DNA of 50,471 nt from Glaciecola sp. UBA983 (GCA_002292215.1 DBBN01000012.1:1769-52239), one strand, 5' to 3'. Positions 24,759-33,118 are shown, numbered from the stretch's first letter. Made by a program: numbers and translations. The notes: generated by a model not told the origin, from the letters alone.

Positions 24759-26762
24759 GTGAAGTTAACGCGCCAAATTCAGCAGTTTTTTCAACCATTC
24801 CTCCTTTTTTACGCCCTAGGATTCACTATACTCGGGATTGCCAGAATGATATTCATTATTTGGCAATCTGAACGGATTGGTAGCTTTGGCGATATGCTAC
24901 AAATCTTATTCAATGGCTTGCGTATTGATTTGAGTTTGCTTAGTTACCTCGCCATTATCCCTGCATTAGTGTGGATTTTGGTGCTGCCACTTACGTTTAG
25001 GCATCATTTGCATCGCATCTTATTGGTGTGGCTGTGGCTGAGTTTACTGTGTGTCATCTTCTTTGAAGTGGCGACTCCTACATTTATTTTAGAATACGAT
25101 TTACGCCCCAATCGATTATTTATCGAATACCTAATGTATCCCAAAGAAGTCGCAACGATGCTGATCAATGGTCATCTATTGAGTATTGTGTTGGCATCAC
25201 TCGCATTTGCTGTATTGGGCTACGGAGTTTTACGTTTTCTTAAATCACAATTTCACACAGCGGTACCCAAAATGGGCTTTGCCGAGGGTAATTGGTTCAC
25301 GTGGGCGAGCTGTAGTGTTCTGCTATTAGTGATTGTTGTTGCCGGTGCTCGCGGCACATTGGGGCATCGTCCATTAAACCCTTCGTTAGTGTATTTTTCA
25401 CAAGATCCGTTAGTCAATACACTCAACCTTAATTCAATGTACAGTGTGATGTTTGCTATCAAACAACTAGGTAAAGAAGCGCAAGCGGCAAAAATGTATG
25501 GGGATATGTCATCTGAGAAAATCTTTGATATCGTAAAAACACAGACACAAATGCCTGCCAGTGCGTTTATTGATCCGGCCATTCCGACACTCGCTTTTCG
25601 TCAAGCGGCACATCAAGGACGCCCTAAAAATCTAGTGATTATTTTACAAGAAAGTCTAGGGGCACAGTTTGTGAAAACCTTAGGGGGGCGTGAGTTAACC
25701 CCTAATATTGATAATTTGTATCAACAAGGATGGGGCTTTCATCAATTATACGCCACAGGTACTCGTTCTGTGCGTGGTATTGAAGCCGTTATTACCGGGT
25801 TTACACCGACCCCAGCGCGCTCAGTAGTGAAGTTAGATAAGTCGCAACATGGCTTTTTTAGCATTGCGCAAATATTACAACAACATGATTATCACACGCA
25901 GTTTGTTTACGGCGGAGAGAGTCATTTCGATAACATGAAAGGGTTTTTCTTAGGCAATGGCTTTAGCGATATTGTGGATATTGATGATTTTGCTAAAACT
26001 GATTTTATTGCCACTTGGGGCGCAAGTGATGGGGATTTATTTGATCAGGCTCATCTTGAGTTATTGGATTTACAAAAAACAAATAAACCGTTTTTCAGTT
26101 TAGTGTTTACTTCAAGTAACCATGATCCCTTTGAAATACCAGCCAATACGATAAGCCATATTGATGATGAAGCACCGTTAGATAGTGCGATCCGTTATGC
26201 CGATCATGCCTTGGGTCAATTTATGGAACAAGCTAAACAGAGTCCTTATTGGGAAGATACGCTGTTTTTAATTATTGCGGATCATGATACTCGTACATAT
26301 GGTACTGAATTGGTACCCATTAAATCATTTCATATTCCGAGTGTAATCATAGGTAAAGACATTGCTCCGCGACAAGATCAGCGTTTGGTAAGTCAAATTG
26401 ATATGTTGCCGACCTTATTATCATTAATGGGGATCAGTGATGCGACGCCAGCGCTAGGAAGGGATTTATTACGTAATGACATTGAAGAGCGTGCCATGAT
26501 GCAATTTGCGAATAACTTTGCGTATATGACGCGAGAAGAAGTCGTCGTATTACAACCACAAAAGCCATCCAGTGCCTTTGTATACGATTTTAGTGCGAAA
26601 CGGTTGCAAGCTAAACCAGGCACTGAAAAAATGGCAGAAGTGGCTTTAGCTCATGTCTTGTTTGGTAGTTATGCCTACAATAAACAACTGTATCGTTTAC
26701 CGACTCAGCCAAGCTCTCAACCTAGCACTCAACCTAGCACTCAGCCAAACGCTCAGCGATAA
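24759..26762 (+). CDS. LtaS/OpgB-like phosphoglycerol transferase (sulfatase family)
   Basis: A 667-residue inner-membrane enzyme. Five membrane spans lie in residues about 15-200. A periplasmic sulfatase-fold domain follows (about 285-600). The metal and nucleophile motifs are NLVIILQESLG, YATGTRSVRGIEA (the Thr is the expected nucleophile), FVYGGESHFDNM and LIIADHDTRTYG. Family members move glycerol phosphate from phosphatidylglycerol to a polymer or glucan and release diacylglycerol. The C-terminus ends in a Gln/Pro/Ser/Thr tail from a 12-base tandem repeat. dgkA starts ten bases downstream, which fits diacylglycerol recycling. The start is GTG without a clear Shine-Dalgarno sequence. Confidence 0.9.
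   Translation: MKLTRQIQQFFQPFLLFYALGFTILGIARMIFIIWQSERIGSFGDMLQILFNGLRIDLSLLSYLAIIPALVWILVLPLTFRHHLHRILLVWLWLSLLCVIFFEVATPTFILEYDLRPNRLFIEYLMYPKEVATMLINGHLLSIVLASLAFAVLGYGVLRFLKSQFHTAVPKMGFAEGNWFTWASCSVLLLVIVVAGARGTLGHRPLNPSLVYFSQDPLVNTLNLNSMYSVMFAIKQLGKEAQAAKMYGDMSSEKIFDIVKTQTQMPASAFIDPAIPTLAFRQAAHQGRPKNLVIILQESLGAQFVKTLGGRELTPNIDNLYQQGWGFHQLYATGTRSVRGIEAVITGFTPTPARSVVKLDKSQHGFFSIAQILQQHDYHTQFVYGGESHFDNMKGFFLGNGFSDIVDIDDFAKTDFIATWGASDGDLFDQAHLELLDLQKTNKPFFSLVFTSSNHDPFEIPANTISHIDDEAPLDSAIRYADHALGQFMEQAKQSPYWEDTLFLIIADHDTRTYGTELVPIKSFHIPSVIIGKDIAPRQDQRLVSQIDMLPTLLSLMGISDATPALGRDLLRNDIEERAMMQFANNFAYMTREEVVVLQPQKPSSAFVYDFSAKRLQAKPGTEKMAEVALAHVLFGSYAYNKQLYRLPTQPSSQPSTQPSTQPNAQR
26703..26758 (+). 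repeat. 12-base tandem repeat in the 3' end of the phosphoglycerol transferase gene
   Basis: Four full copies and one partial copy of a 12-base unit (ACTCAGCCAAGC and variants such as ACTCAACCTAGC) encode a tail of QPS(S/T) type. Copy number may vary between strains by slippage without breaking the frame, since the unit is a multiple of three. Confidence 0.8.
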
Positions 26763-26772
26763 CAGGATAATG

Positions 26773-27168
26773 ATGTCACATTCACCAAATACACCCGTAA
26801 ACAAACCTAATGGGGCCGGTTTATCGCGTATCTTTAAAGCAACGCGTTGCTCATTTCAGGGATTTCGAGCAACGTGGCAACACGAAGCAGCCTTCAGACA
26901 AGAATTAATGTTGGTTGTGATAATGTTTCCATTTTCATTTTGGATTGCGCAAACGACAACACAATGGTTGTTAATGATCATGAGTTTATTGTTTGTGATT
27001 TTCGCAGAACTGATTAATTCAGCGTTAGAAGCATTAGCGGATCGTATTACACTCGAACATGATGAATTAATCGGTCGAGCCAAAGATATCGGGTCTGCAG
27101 GGGTGTTTATAGCATTAACTCAGGTCACTGTGATTTGGGGAACGGTGTTGTATTTAAAGTTCTTTTAG
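26773..27168 (+). CDS. dgkA: Diacylglycerol kinase
   Basis: A 131-residue membrane enzyme that phosphorylates diacylglycerol to phosphatidic acid with ATP. The family pattern is clear: RIFKATRCSFQGFRATW, NEAAFRQE-like HEAAFRQE, the active-site helix FAELINSALEALADR with its glutamate, and ELIGRAKDIGSAGVFIAL. Three membrane spans match the E. coli enzyme (122 residues). AGGA is correctly spaced for the ATG at 26773; ATG at 26770 is adjacent. The open frame begins much further upstream, inside the preceding gene, but those residues do not belong to it. It is coupled to the phosphoglycerol transferase gene. Confidence 0.95.
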   Translation: MSHSPNTPVNKPNGAGLSRIFKATRCSFQGFRATWQHEAAFRQELMLVVIMFPFSFWIAQTTTQWLLMIMSLLFVIFAELINSALEALADRITLEHDELIGRAKDIGSAGVFIALTQVTVIWGTVLYLKFF

Positions 27169-27211
27169 TATAAAAGGTCTTACTAATCTAGATTATTACT
27201 TAAGGTCTTTT

Positions 27212-27868
27212 ATGAACGTCGCTCAAGCTATGCAATCGCGTTACGCTACCAAAGTGTTTGATGCCGATAAAAAAATTGCTCAAGATGATGTAGCACAACT
27301 CTTATCGGTACTGCGCAATGCGCCTTCAAGTGTCAATACTCAGCCTTGGCACTTCATCATTGCGAGCACTGAAGCGGGTAAAGCTCGAATCAATTCTGGC
27401 GCAACGGGTCCGTATGCCTATAACGCACCGAAAGTTAGTGGCGCCTCGCATGTCATTGTGCTGTGTAGCAAAATCCACATGGATGATGAGTATTTAACTC
27501 AGCTACTTGAACAAGAAGAGACAGATGGTCGTTTTGCGAAAGATCCTAGCTTTAAAGCCACCTATCATAAAGTACGCAGCACGTTTGTCGATTTACATCG
27601 TTATGAGTTAAAAGACACCCAACATTGGATGGAAAAACAAGTTTACCTTAATCTTGGCGCGTTACTCACGAGTGCTGCAATCATGGGAGTTGATGCATTA
27701 CCAATGGAAGGCTTTGATTTCCCTGCACTTGATGCTGAATTTGATCTACGAGGACAAAATTTAGCGCCTGTTGCGGTTGTTGCGCTAGGCTATCGTGCAG
27801 AGACTGATTTTAATGCGACGTTAGCTAAATCACGTTTTACTGCTGAACAGATTTTCACGCAGATTTAA
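27212..27868 (+). CDS. nfsB: Oxygen-insensitive NAD(P)H nitroreductase
   Basis: A 218-residue FMN enzyme of the NfsB group that reduces nitroaromatics, quinones or dihydropteridine with NAD(P)H. It starts with the family-typical MNVAQAMQSRYATKVFDADK and has RNAPSSVNTQPWHFIIA (FMN binding) around residues 36-52, then LGALLTSAAIMGVDALPMEGF and VAVVALGYR. Length equals E. coli NfsB (217). It follows dgkA by 43 bases and precedes lrgA by 28, so all may share a transcript. Confidence 0.95.
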   Translation: MNVAQAMQSRYATKVFDADKKIAQDDVAQLLSVLRNAPSSVNTQPWHFIIASTEAGKARINSGATGPYAYNAPKVSGASHVIVLCSKIHMDDEYLTQLLEQEETDGRFAKDPSFKATYHKVRSTFVDLHRYELKDTQHWMEKQVYLNLGALLTSAAIMGVDALPMEGFDFPALDAEFDLRGQNLAPVAVVALGYRAETDFNATLAKSRFTAEQIFTQI

Positions 27869-27896
27869 CGATTAAATTACTGTAGAAGCAGATATT

Positions 27897-28289
27897 TTGA
27901 TAAAACGATTCTTGCAACATATTGGCACTTTGATTGTACTAATTGGCGCCTATGAACTAGGAGATGTCGCTAGCGTAGTCATTCCTTTACCAGCAACGAT
28001 CAATGGCTTATTTATATTGCTATTGGTGTTTGCGGTTTATGGTAAGGTACCCGCTTTTTTAAATGCTGTTATCCCACTTTATCTGGGTCATATGTCGATG
28101 TTTTTTGTGCCGGCGATAATGGCTGTCTGGTTGTTTCAGCAAGCCGTGTATGATCATTGGCTCGCCTTAGTGTTGGCATTGGTATTAACGACGATTGCCA
28201 GCATGGCGCTGGTCATGTGGGTCAGTAATACATTACTGAAACCGTCGCCAAAAACCAACAGTGATCCTACGGATCAATCCCCACAATGA
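27897..28289 (+). CDS. lrgA: CidA/LrgA family holin-like membrane protein
   Basis: A 130-residue protein with four predicted spans. The family core reads IPLPATINGLFILLLVF, then the polar FLNAVIPLYLGHMSMFFVPA. CidA/LrgA proteins were described as holin-like regulators of murein hydrolases; with LrgB they have also been linked to pyruvate or glycolate transport. The start appears to be TTG, with AGAAGCAGA upstream. The stop overlaps the lrgB start as ATGA, so the two are translationally coupled. Confidence 0.9.
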   Translation: MIKRFLQHIGTLIVLIGAYELGDVASVVIPLPATINGLFILLLVFAVYGKVPAFLNAVIPLYLGHMSMFFVPAIMAVWLFQQAVYDHWLALVLALVLTTIASMALVMWVSNTLLKPSPKTNSDPTDQSPQ

Positions 28290-28996
28290 ATCTATTCGCA
28301 TTCGACTTATCTTTTAGTGACATTTCTCACTCTGCAATGTGGATTGTGATGTTGGTATTGTGCTACGGCTTAGCTATTAGATTTGCAAAATGGACCAATC
28401 AGCACATTTTGGCCCATCCCATCTTGACCACGACGACGCTACTGCTAATCTTAACCCAGCTTATTGAACCGGATGTTGGACAGGTAATGACTCACCTGCA
28501 TCCGATTAAATATTTACTCGGTCCATTAACGGTCGGATTAGCACTTCCGGTATACAATCAATTTCCGGTTCTGCGTGAACTAGGAATAAAGGTGATTATT
28601 CCGATTGCAGTAGGTGGGCTGTTTGCGCCTTTAAGTGCGTTTAGTGTATTGTATTTATTAGGTGCCGAGCCGGCATGGCAACTCACCATATTGACCAAAT
28701 CAATCACCACACCTTTTGCTATGGATACCGCAACAATGCTTGGTGGAATTGCCGGGCTCGCTGCTGTATTCAATATTATTACGGGCATGATAGGAGTCAT
28801 GGCACTTCCTAGTGTGAATAGATTGTTGCAAATCAATGATGACAAAGCTAATGGCATAGTACTGGGTACTATTGCCCATGGTATAGGTACGTCTAAAGCG
28901 GTATTGTTGAGTGAGCAATCGGGTGCATTTGCGTCGTTAGCGTTATGCGTTAATGGGGTGGGAACCGCTATTGTGTTGAGCGTGTTACTCGGTTAA
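28286..28996 (+). CDS. lrgB: CidB/LrgB family membrane protein
   Basis: A 236-residue membrane protein, partner of LrgA. The family signature is LGPLTVGLALPVYNQFPVLR in the first half and LTKSITTPFAMDTATMLGG with GIAHG-like TIAHGIGTSKAVLLSEQSGAF in the second. About eight hydrophobic segments are seen. It is coupled to lrgA through a four-base ATGA overlap. Its last 29 bases overlap the 3' end of a lipoprotein gene on the other strand. Export or import of small carboxylates is one proposed role of the pair. Confidence 0.93.
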   Translation: MNLFAFDLSFSDISHSAMWIVMLVLCYGLAIRFAKWTNQHILAHPILTTTTLLLILTQLIEPDVGQVMTHLHPIKYLLGPLTVGLALPVYNQFPVLRELGIKVIIPIAVGGLFAPLSAFSVLYLLGAEPAWQLTILTKSITTPFAMDTATMLGGIAGLAAVFNIITGMIGVMALPSVNRLLQINDDKANGIVLGTIAHGIGTSKAVLLSEQSGAFASLALCVNGVGTAIVLSVLLG

Positions 28997-29294
28997 TTTG
29001 TTTTTTAACAAAATCTTTTGGCTCGTATCCTTCGTTAGCTGCAGTTTCTTTTAGGTCTGATTTTACCGCTTGTACAGCATCAAGACTACTATCAATACTT
29101 GCATCAATATCTTGTTTACAGCGCTCAATACTGTCACCTACTTTGTCATTTTCACAATCAAATTTTTGCTTAGCGATCACGGATTGATATAAAATTTGAC
29201 CTGCATCATTCCATGCACAACCCGACATCAGCATTGCACACATGCTCATTAGTAAGCCTCGATTGATAAGTGCTTGTTGAGTTGGTTGACGCAT
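28968..29294 (-). CDS. Small periplasmic lipoprotein
   Basis: A 108-residue protein with a signal peptide ending in the lipobox MLMSGC (Cys at about residue 26). The mature part of about 80 residues is charged and helical, with two cysteines (KFDCEND, IERCKQD) that could form a disulfide. Similar short lipoproteins are common in marine gammaproteobacteria but I know no function for them. It is convergent with lrgB, sharing a 29-base tail overlap. Confidence 0.7.
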   Translation of the reverse strand: MRQPTQQALINRGLLMSMCAMLMSGCAWNDAGQILYQSVIAKQKFDCENDKVGDSIERCKQDIDASIDSSLDAVQAVKSDLKETAANEGYEPKDFVKKQINRVTRSTQ

Positions 29295-29471
29295 AACAAT
29301 TCCTTAATGATAAAAATTTTCTCTATTAATTTAGAGATAAACTTGGGTTAATGCAAATTAAAATTGTATTTTAATTGTGTTATATTCATACACTTTGTAG
29401 ATATTAATTGTAATTAGTTTTTATCGGATTAAAATACAATTTAACGAAATTTATATTCAAATAAGAGTTTT

Positions 29472-30110
29472 ATGCCCATTAATATTGTTTTAGTCGATGA
29501 CCATGAATTAGTCTTAAATGGATTTATACAATTAATACAATCAGATGATGCGTTTGTCGTTGTTGATTCATTTGGTAGTGCAGAAGATGCCTTAGCAAGT
29601 GATGTAATAACGGAAGATTGTATTTTAGTGACCGATATTTCATTACCTAATAAAAATGGTTTGGAATTAGTCAAAGAAATCAAAAAACGTGTTCCATTAA
29701 TTAAAACCGTCGTCTTGAGCATGTATGAAAACGCACATTACATAGTGACTGCTCAGTCTTTGCGAGTAAATGCGTATATCTCTAAACGCGATGCTGGTGA
29801 TGTCTTGCTAGATGCGTTACATAAAGTTGCATCCGGCTACACGGTACATAGTCCTGCCGTTCTAGAAAGTGCTACTCAGCAATCTGAAGAATTTGAATTA
29901 TATCAAGCGTTAACCCAACGTGAAAAAGAAATATTTGTGTTGTTAGCGATGGGGCATGAAGTGAAACATGTCGCGCATCAATTAGATATTGCAGTCAAAA
30001 CTGCGCATGTGCACCGTCGTAATATTTTAAATAAATTTAATTGTACAACCGGGTTTCAGTTAACCCGCTTTGCCATTAAATATGGGCTGGTTGATCCTGC
30101 TCAATTGTAG
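29472..30110 (+). CDS. NarL/FixJ-type response regulator, orphan
   Basis: A 212-residue regulator. The receiver (1-120) has the acidic pair Asp9-Asp10, the phospho-acceptor Asp55 in LVTDISLPNKNG, and the conserved Lys in AYISKRDAG. A LuxR-type helix-turn-helix (about 146-205) follows, LTQREKEIFVLLAMGHEVKH then TAHVHRRNILNKF. AAGAG precedes the ATG. No kinase gene is adjacent. The HisKA_3 kinase pair at 9978-13320 belongs to the class that phosphorylates such regulators, so a long-distance partnership is possible but unproven. Target genes are not evident. Confidence 0.92.
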   Translation: MPINIVLVDDHELVLNGFIQLIQSDDAFVVVDSFGSAEDALASDVITEDCILVTDISLPNKNGLELVKEIKKRVPLIKTVVLSMYENAHYIVTAQSLRVNAYISKRDAGDVLLDALHKVASGYTVHSPAVLESATQQSEEFELYQALTQREKEIFVLLAMGHEVKHVAHQLDIAVKTAHVHRRNILNKFNCTTGFQLTRFAIKYGLVDPAQL

Positions 30111-30150
30111 GTGGAGAATCCTACAATATGGTTTGAAAATTACGGTTAAC

Positions 30151-31173
30151 TTAGCCCCATAAACGTGAAGAATGCGTCGAGATATAACCGTTATCAATCG
30201 TGTACCCATCATCAATATCTTGAGCAACTAATACCGGCCCGTCCAAATCAAGTACATCGGCATAGCCAGCTAGCACTCGATTCGGTGCCATTGCCAATGA
30301 TGAACCGACCATACACCCGAGCATAACCTGCATCTTAGCTGCCTGAGCAAGTTGGATTAAACGTAATGCTTCTGTGAAGCCGCCAGTCTTATCTAACTTG
30401 ATATTAATGGCTTGGTATTTGCCAACTAATTGGGCAAAAGTGTGGCTTGTATGACATGACTCATCGGCGCAGATTGGGATCTTGCCGCGATAAAAAAGCA
30501 TGTCATCATCTGTATCGGCAGGCAATGGCTGTTCAATTAAGCGCACTTTTATTCCATCTAAACCAATCACAATCTCATTGAGTAATGCAATTGACCAGGC
30601 TTCATTGGCGTCTAAAATAAATTCGCTGTTGGGGCAGATCTCGGCGATTTTTTGCATTTTAAGTACCACGTCAGTAGCATCAAACTTGATTTTTATTAAC
30701 GGCACATCGCGCATCAGATACGCTTGTTCGAGCATGTCTTCTAATGAACCTAGACTCAATGTCTGAGCCGTTATCGTCGGTTTATTTTCAGGTAATTCTA
30801 ATAATGTATAAATGGATTCATTAAAATGCTTACAAATCCAATCCCATATAGCACAATCAACCGCATTAGCCGCAGCACCTTTGAGCTGTTTAGCTTCAAT
30901 AAAATCCGTCAATAGCGTCGTGTCACTTAATAGAACGAGGTCAGTCAGTAAGCGTGATAATTCAGGCTGCCATTGCGTCAAAAAATCATCAATATCAGCA
31001 CTCACCGAGGTGATACTTTCGCCATAGCGAGCATATGGTACACATTCACTGCGTCCGCTAAAGCCAGCAGCTTCAATACGTAAACGCACGACGTCGGCAT
31101 GAGTTTTTGCCCCCCTTGAGATCCGAAACTCTCGTGCCAATGGTAAAGAATGCTGAGTGATAATATATTTCAT
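30151..31173 (-). CDS. dgcA: N-acetyl-D-glutamate racemase / dipeptide epimerase-like enolase
   Basis: A 340-residue enolase-superfamily enzyme of the muconate-lactonising/L-Ala-D/L-Glu epimerase group. Catalytic and metal residues are present: LIKIKFD (Lys-x-Lys), FILDANEAW, LIEQPLP, ICADESCH and INIKLDKTGG. By sequence alone it could be a YcjG-like dipeptide epimerase. The direct neighbour is DgcN, one base apart and coupled. In marine bacteria the DgcN-DgcA pair converts D-glutamate through N-acetyl-D-glutamate to N-acetyl-L-glutamate, so racemase is the preferred call. Function is inferred from pairing. Confidence 0.8.
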   Translation of the reverse strand: MKYIITQHSLPLAREFRISRGAKTHADVVRLRIEAAGFSGRSECVPYARYGESITSVSADIDDFLTQWQPELSRLLTDLVLLSDTTLLTDFIEAKQLKGAAANAVDCAIWDWICKHFNESIYTLLELPENKPTITAQTLSLGSLEDMLEQAYLMRDVPLIKIKFDATDVVLKMQKIAEICPNSEFILDANEAWSIALLNEIVIGLDGIKVRLIEQPLPADTDDDMLFYRGKIPICADESCHTSHTFAQLVGKYQAINIKLDKTGGFTEALRLIQLAQAAKMQVMLGCMVGSSLAMAPNRVLAGYADVLDLDGPVLVAQDIDDGYTIDNGYISTHSSRLWG

Positions 31174-31174
31174 A

Positions 31175-32173
31175 TTATAGTAACTGACTCATTAATCTAT
31201 CGACACCATGTCGAATAGGATCTTGGCATGGTAAACCCGTTTCTTGAGATATTTGCAAGCATGTTTCACGCGCGGTTTGCTCGTCAACGGCACTGGTATT
31301 GAGACTGATACCGATGACTTTACAATTAGGGTTGGTCAGGCGTGCATGTAACAGGTTTAGCTCCACTGCTTGTTGGACTGTTGGTAATCGATAACCAGGC
31401 ATGCCGCGCATAAATTCACGACGCAACGTGTGACATATTACTAATGCATCAGCTTGAGCACCGTGGATCAAGCCCAGTGTTACTCCTGCAAATGCCGGAT
31501 GAAATAGCGAACCTTGACCTTCAATGACATCCCAATGGTCAGCTGCATTATCCGGGGTGAGCGCTTCGACAGCACCAGAAATAAAGTCTGAGACAACACA
31601 ATCAACGGCGACGCCTTCTCCTGCTACTAAAATTCCACATTGACCGGTAGCGCGAAATGTCGCATGCATGCCCTTGGCTTGCATGGCTTCATGCAAGGCA
31701 AGGGTGGTGTACATCTTACCAACAGAACAATCCGTACCAACAGTTAACAACCGTTTACCTGTGCGTTTTTGGCCATTAGCAGTCTTAAAACGAGTAGTAG
31801 GGTGACGGATATCAATCAAATCAACCTGATACTGCTGTGCCAATGCAACTAGCTCTGGAATGTCGGATAACTTATCATGCAAACCATTGATGATATGCAT
31901 ACCATGTTCAATGGCGAGTTTAATATGGGGTAAATATTTGATATCAATATGTCCACCGGCATTATTAAAGCCTAAGACAAATGATTTAGCCCCTTGTTCG
32001 GCAGCATCTTTGATGGATAAAAGAGGTAAGCCTGTCGTGACAGAACACTCAGGAAGTGCTATTTCACCGACACATTGCGATGGTCGCCAAGTTGCGATGC
32101 TATTGGCCATTTTTAATCCTAGGCTATCAGATGCATCACCTAAAAAAAGCGCATAAGGAGGAGTTAATTTCAT
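31175..32173 (-). CDS. dgcN: DUF1611 family D-glutamate N-acetyltransferase-like protein
   Basis: About 332 residues. The N-terminal domain (ALFLGDASDSLGLKMANS) is followed by a P-loop-like LLTVGTDCSVGKMYTTLAL (about 145-165), a motif shared with dethiobiotin-synthetase-like folds. IEGQGSLFHPAFAGVTLGL is typical of DUF1611. DgcN homologues acetylate D-glutamate as the first step of its catabolism. It is the first gene of a two-gene operon with dgcA. ATG at 32173 has GAGAA upstream and is preferred over the ATG five codons earlier. Substrate specificity is inferred from the family. Confidence 0.82.
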   Translation of the reverse strand: MKLTPPYALFLGDASDSLGLKMANSIATWRPSQCVGEIALPECSVTTGLPLLSIKDAAEQGAKSFVLGFNNAGGHIDIKYLPHIKLAIEHGMHIINGLHDKLSDIPELVALAQQYQVDLIDIRHPTTRFKTANGQKRTGKRLLTVGTDCSVGKMYTTLALHEAMQAKGMHATFRATGQCGILVAGEGVAVDCVVSDFISGAVEALTPDNAADHWDVIEGQGSLFHPAFAGVTLGLIHGAQADALVICHTLRREFMRGMPGYRLPTVQQAVELNLLHARLTNPNCKVIGISLNTSAVDEQTARETCLQISQETGLPCQDPIRHGVDRLMSQLL

Positions 32174-32311
32174 ATTAAAAGTTCTCATATTGTGTGCATT
32201 TTTGCAGTCTCAAGATAATTATACATATCATTGATAAATTTGTTACAAATCTTAAGCTGTAAAGGCTAATCACTCACTGTCCTAAAACTCGTTTTACTTA
32301 AAACGTTTGCG

Positions 32312-32446
32312 TTACAACGGTAATAACTTTCGCACAACATTGCTGAGCTCGTCGGGTTGAACGGGTTTGACGAGCCAACCTGTCGCGCCTGCTTGTTTTG
32401 CCTCATCCCTTTTATCTTGTTGTGATTCGATAGTCAACATCATTTA
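32312..32446 (-). pseudogene. cheY: cheY 3'-end remnant
   Basis: In a frame different from the cheA fragment, the minus strand from about 32443 to 32312 reads MLTIESQQDKRDEAKQAGAT, then GWLVKPVQPDEL and a leucine-rich end. This is the last third of a CheY receiver, including the conserved switch Thr and the Lys in VKP. The first 80 or so residues, with the acidic pair and phospho-Asp, are absent. The point of joining to cheA is about 32440-32446. Not functional. Confidence 0.8.
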
Positions 32447-33014
32447 AAAAACATTGTGGATCAGGCGTATAGGTAATGATATTGATGTGTCGGTCGCTGA
32501 TTAATAATTCTTTGTATAGTGTTTTACGTGCTACATGATGTAGTTGGGATACCCAGTTTGGTGCGTTTGTTAATTCTGTTAGTGTGCCAATCTTGTCGAC
32601 ATGAATAGTTTTATCATGGTTCGAATTTGGTGTGCTTGCAATGGCGCGTAATTCAACACATAATCTGTTCGATAATTCATCAACCCTGTGGTTAAGAGTT
32701 TGCGTGGATTCTAATTCGTCTAGCCACCTACTTACTTGATCCATACTATCCAGTAAAGTGTCGATATGGTCTGAAGTTAAGACCAAGTCAGCATAACGCA
32801 TGCGTTCAAGGACGCTTTCTGCTTCATGCATGACGTTGGTAAATGGAGTAATATCGAATAATCCAGACGATCCTTTCATGGTATGCACACTGCGAAATAC
32901 GGTATCGAGCGTCGCGGTATTAGTCGGGTCTTGCTCTAAGGCTAAAAAGCAAGTCGAGCTAATCTCTAGATTATCTCTAGCTTCCGTAATAAAGGTTGCT
33001 AACAATCTATCCAT
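32412..33014 (-). pseudogene. cheA: Truncated cheA: only the Hpt (P1) region left
   Basis: A 200-residue frame matching the start of CheA. Residues 1-110 form the Hpt domain, with the phosphorylated His in VHTMKGSSGLFDI and a typical helical continuation (FTNVMHEAESVLERMR). The linker and a following segment end in ITYTPDPQCFLND, which in CheA leads into the next domain. There the match stops and the frame ends 8 codons later in unrelated residues, because the DNA has joined a cheY tail. Dimerisation, ATPase and CheW-binding domains are gone. An isolated Hpt protein could still be phosphorylated by another kinase, but decay is more likely. Confidence 0.8.
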
Positions 33015-33096
33015 GCGTGACTATTCCAGTAATTAAGATCCTTGTCATACTTGTCATCCTTGACTCCTAGTTAGCTTAGCATCGTGAAACACCTGT

Positions 33097-33118
33097 TGCG
33101 CAACAACCCTGTTGCGCA
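33097..33118. other. Perfect 9-bp hairpin in the region between RND operon and cheA remnant
   Basis: TGCGCAACA (33097-33105) and TGTTGCGCA (33110-33118) pair perfectly around ACCC. No T run follows on either strand. It lies 118 bases past the RND permease stop (minus strand) and could be an mRNA 3'-end structure. The other bases of 33015-33235 show nothing recognisable. Confidence 0.4.

Noticed and set aside
26653..26772. Upstream extension of the dgkA frame
   Set aside because: It lies inside the phosphoglycerol transferase gene in another frame, and the added residues are a by-product of the 12-base repeat.
32412..33014. Reading the 200-residue Hpt frame as a complete small phosphotransfer protein
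   Set aside because: The linker and CheA-like PDPQCF segment followed at once by a CheY tail in another frame are better explained by deletion.
33097..33118. TGCGCAACA/TGTTGCGCA hairpin as an integron attC or phage attachment site
   Set aside because: No integrase, no attC consensus and no second copy in the window.
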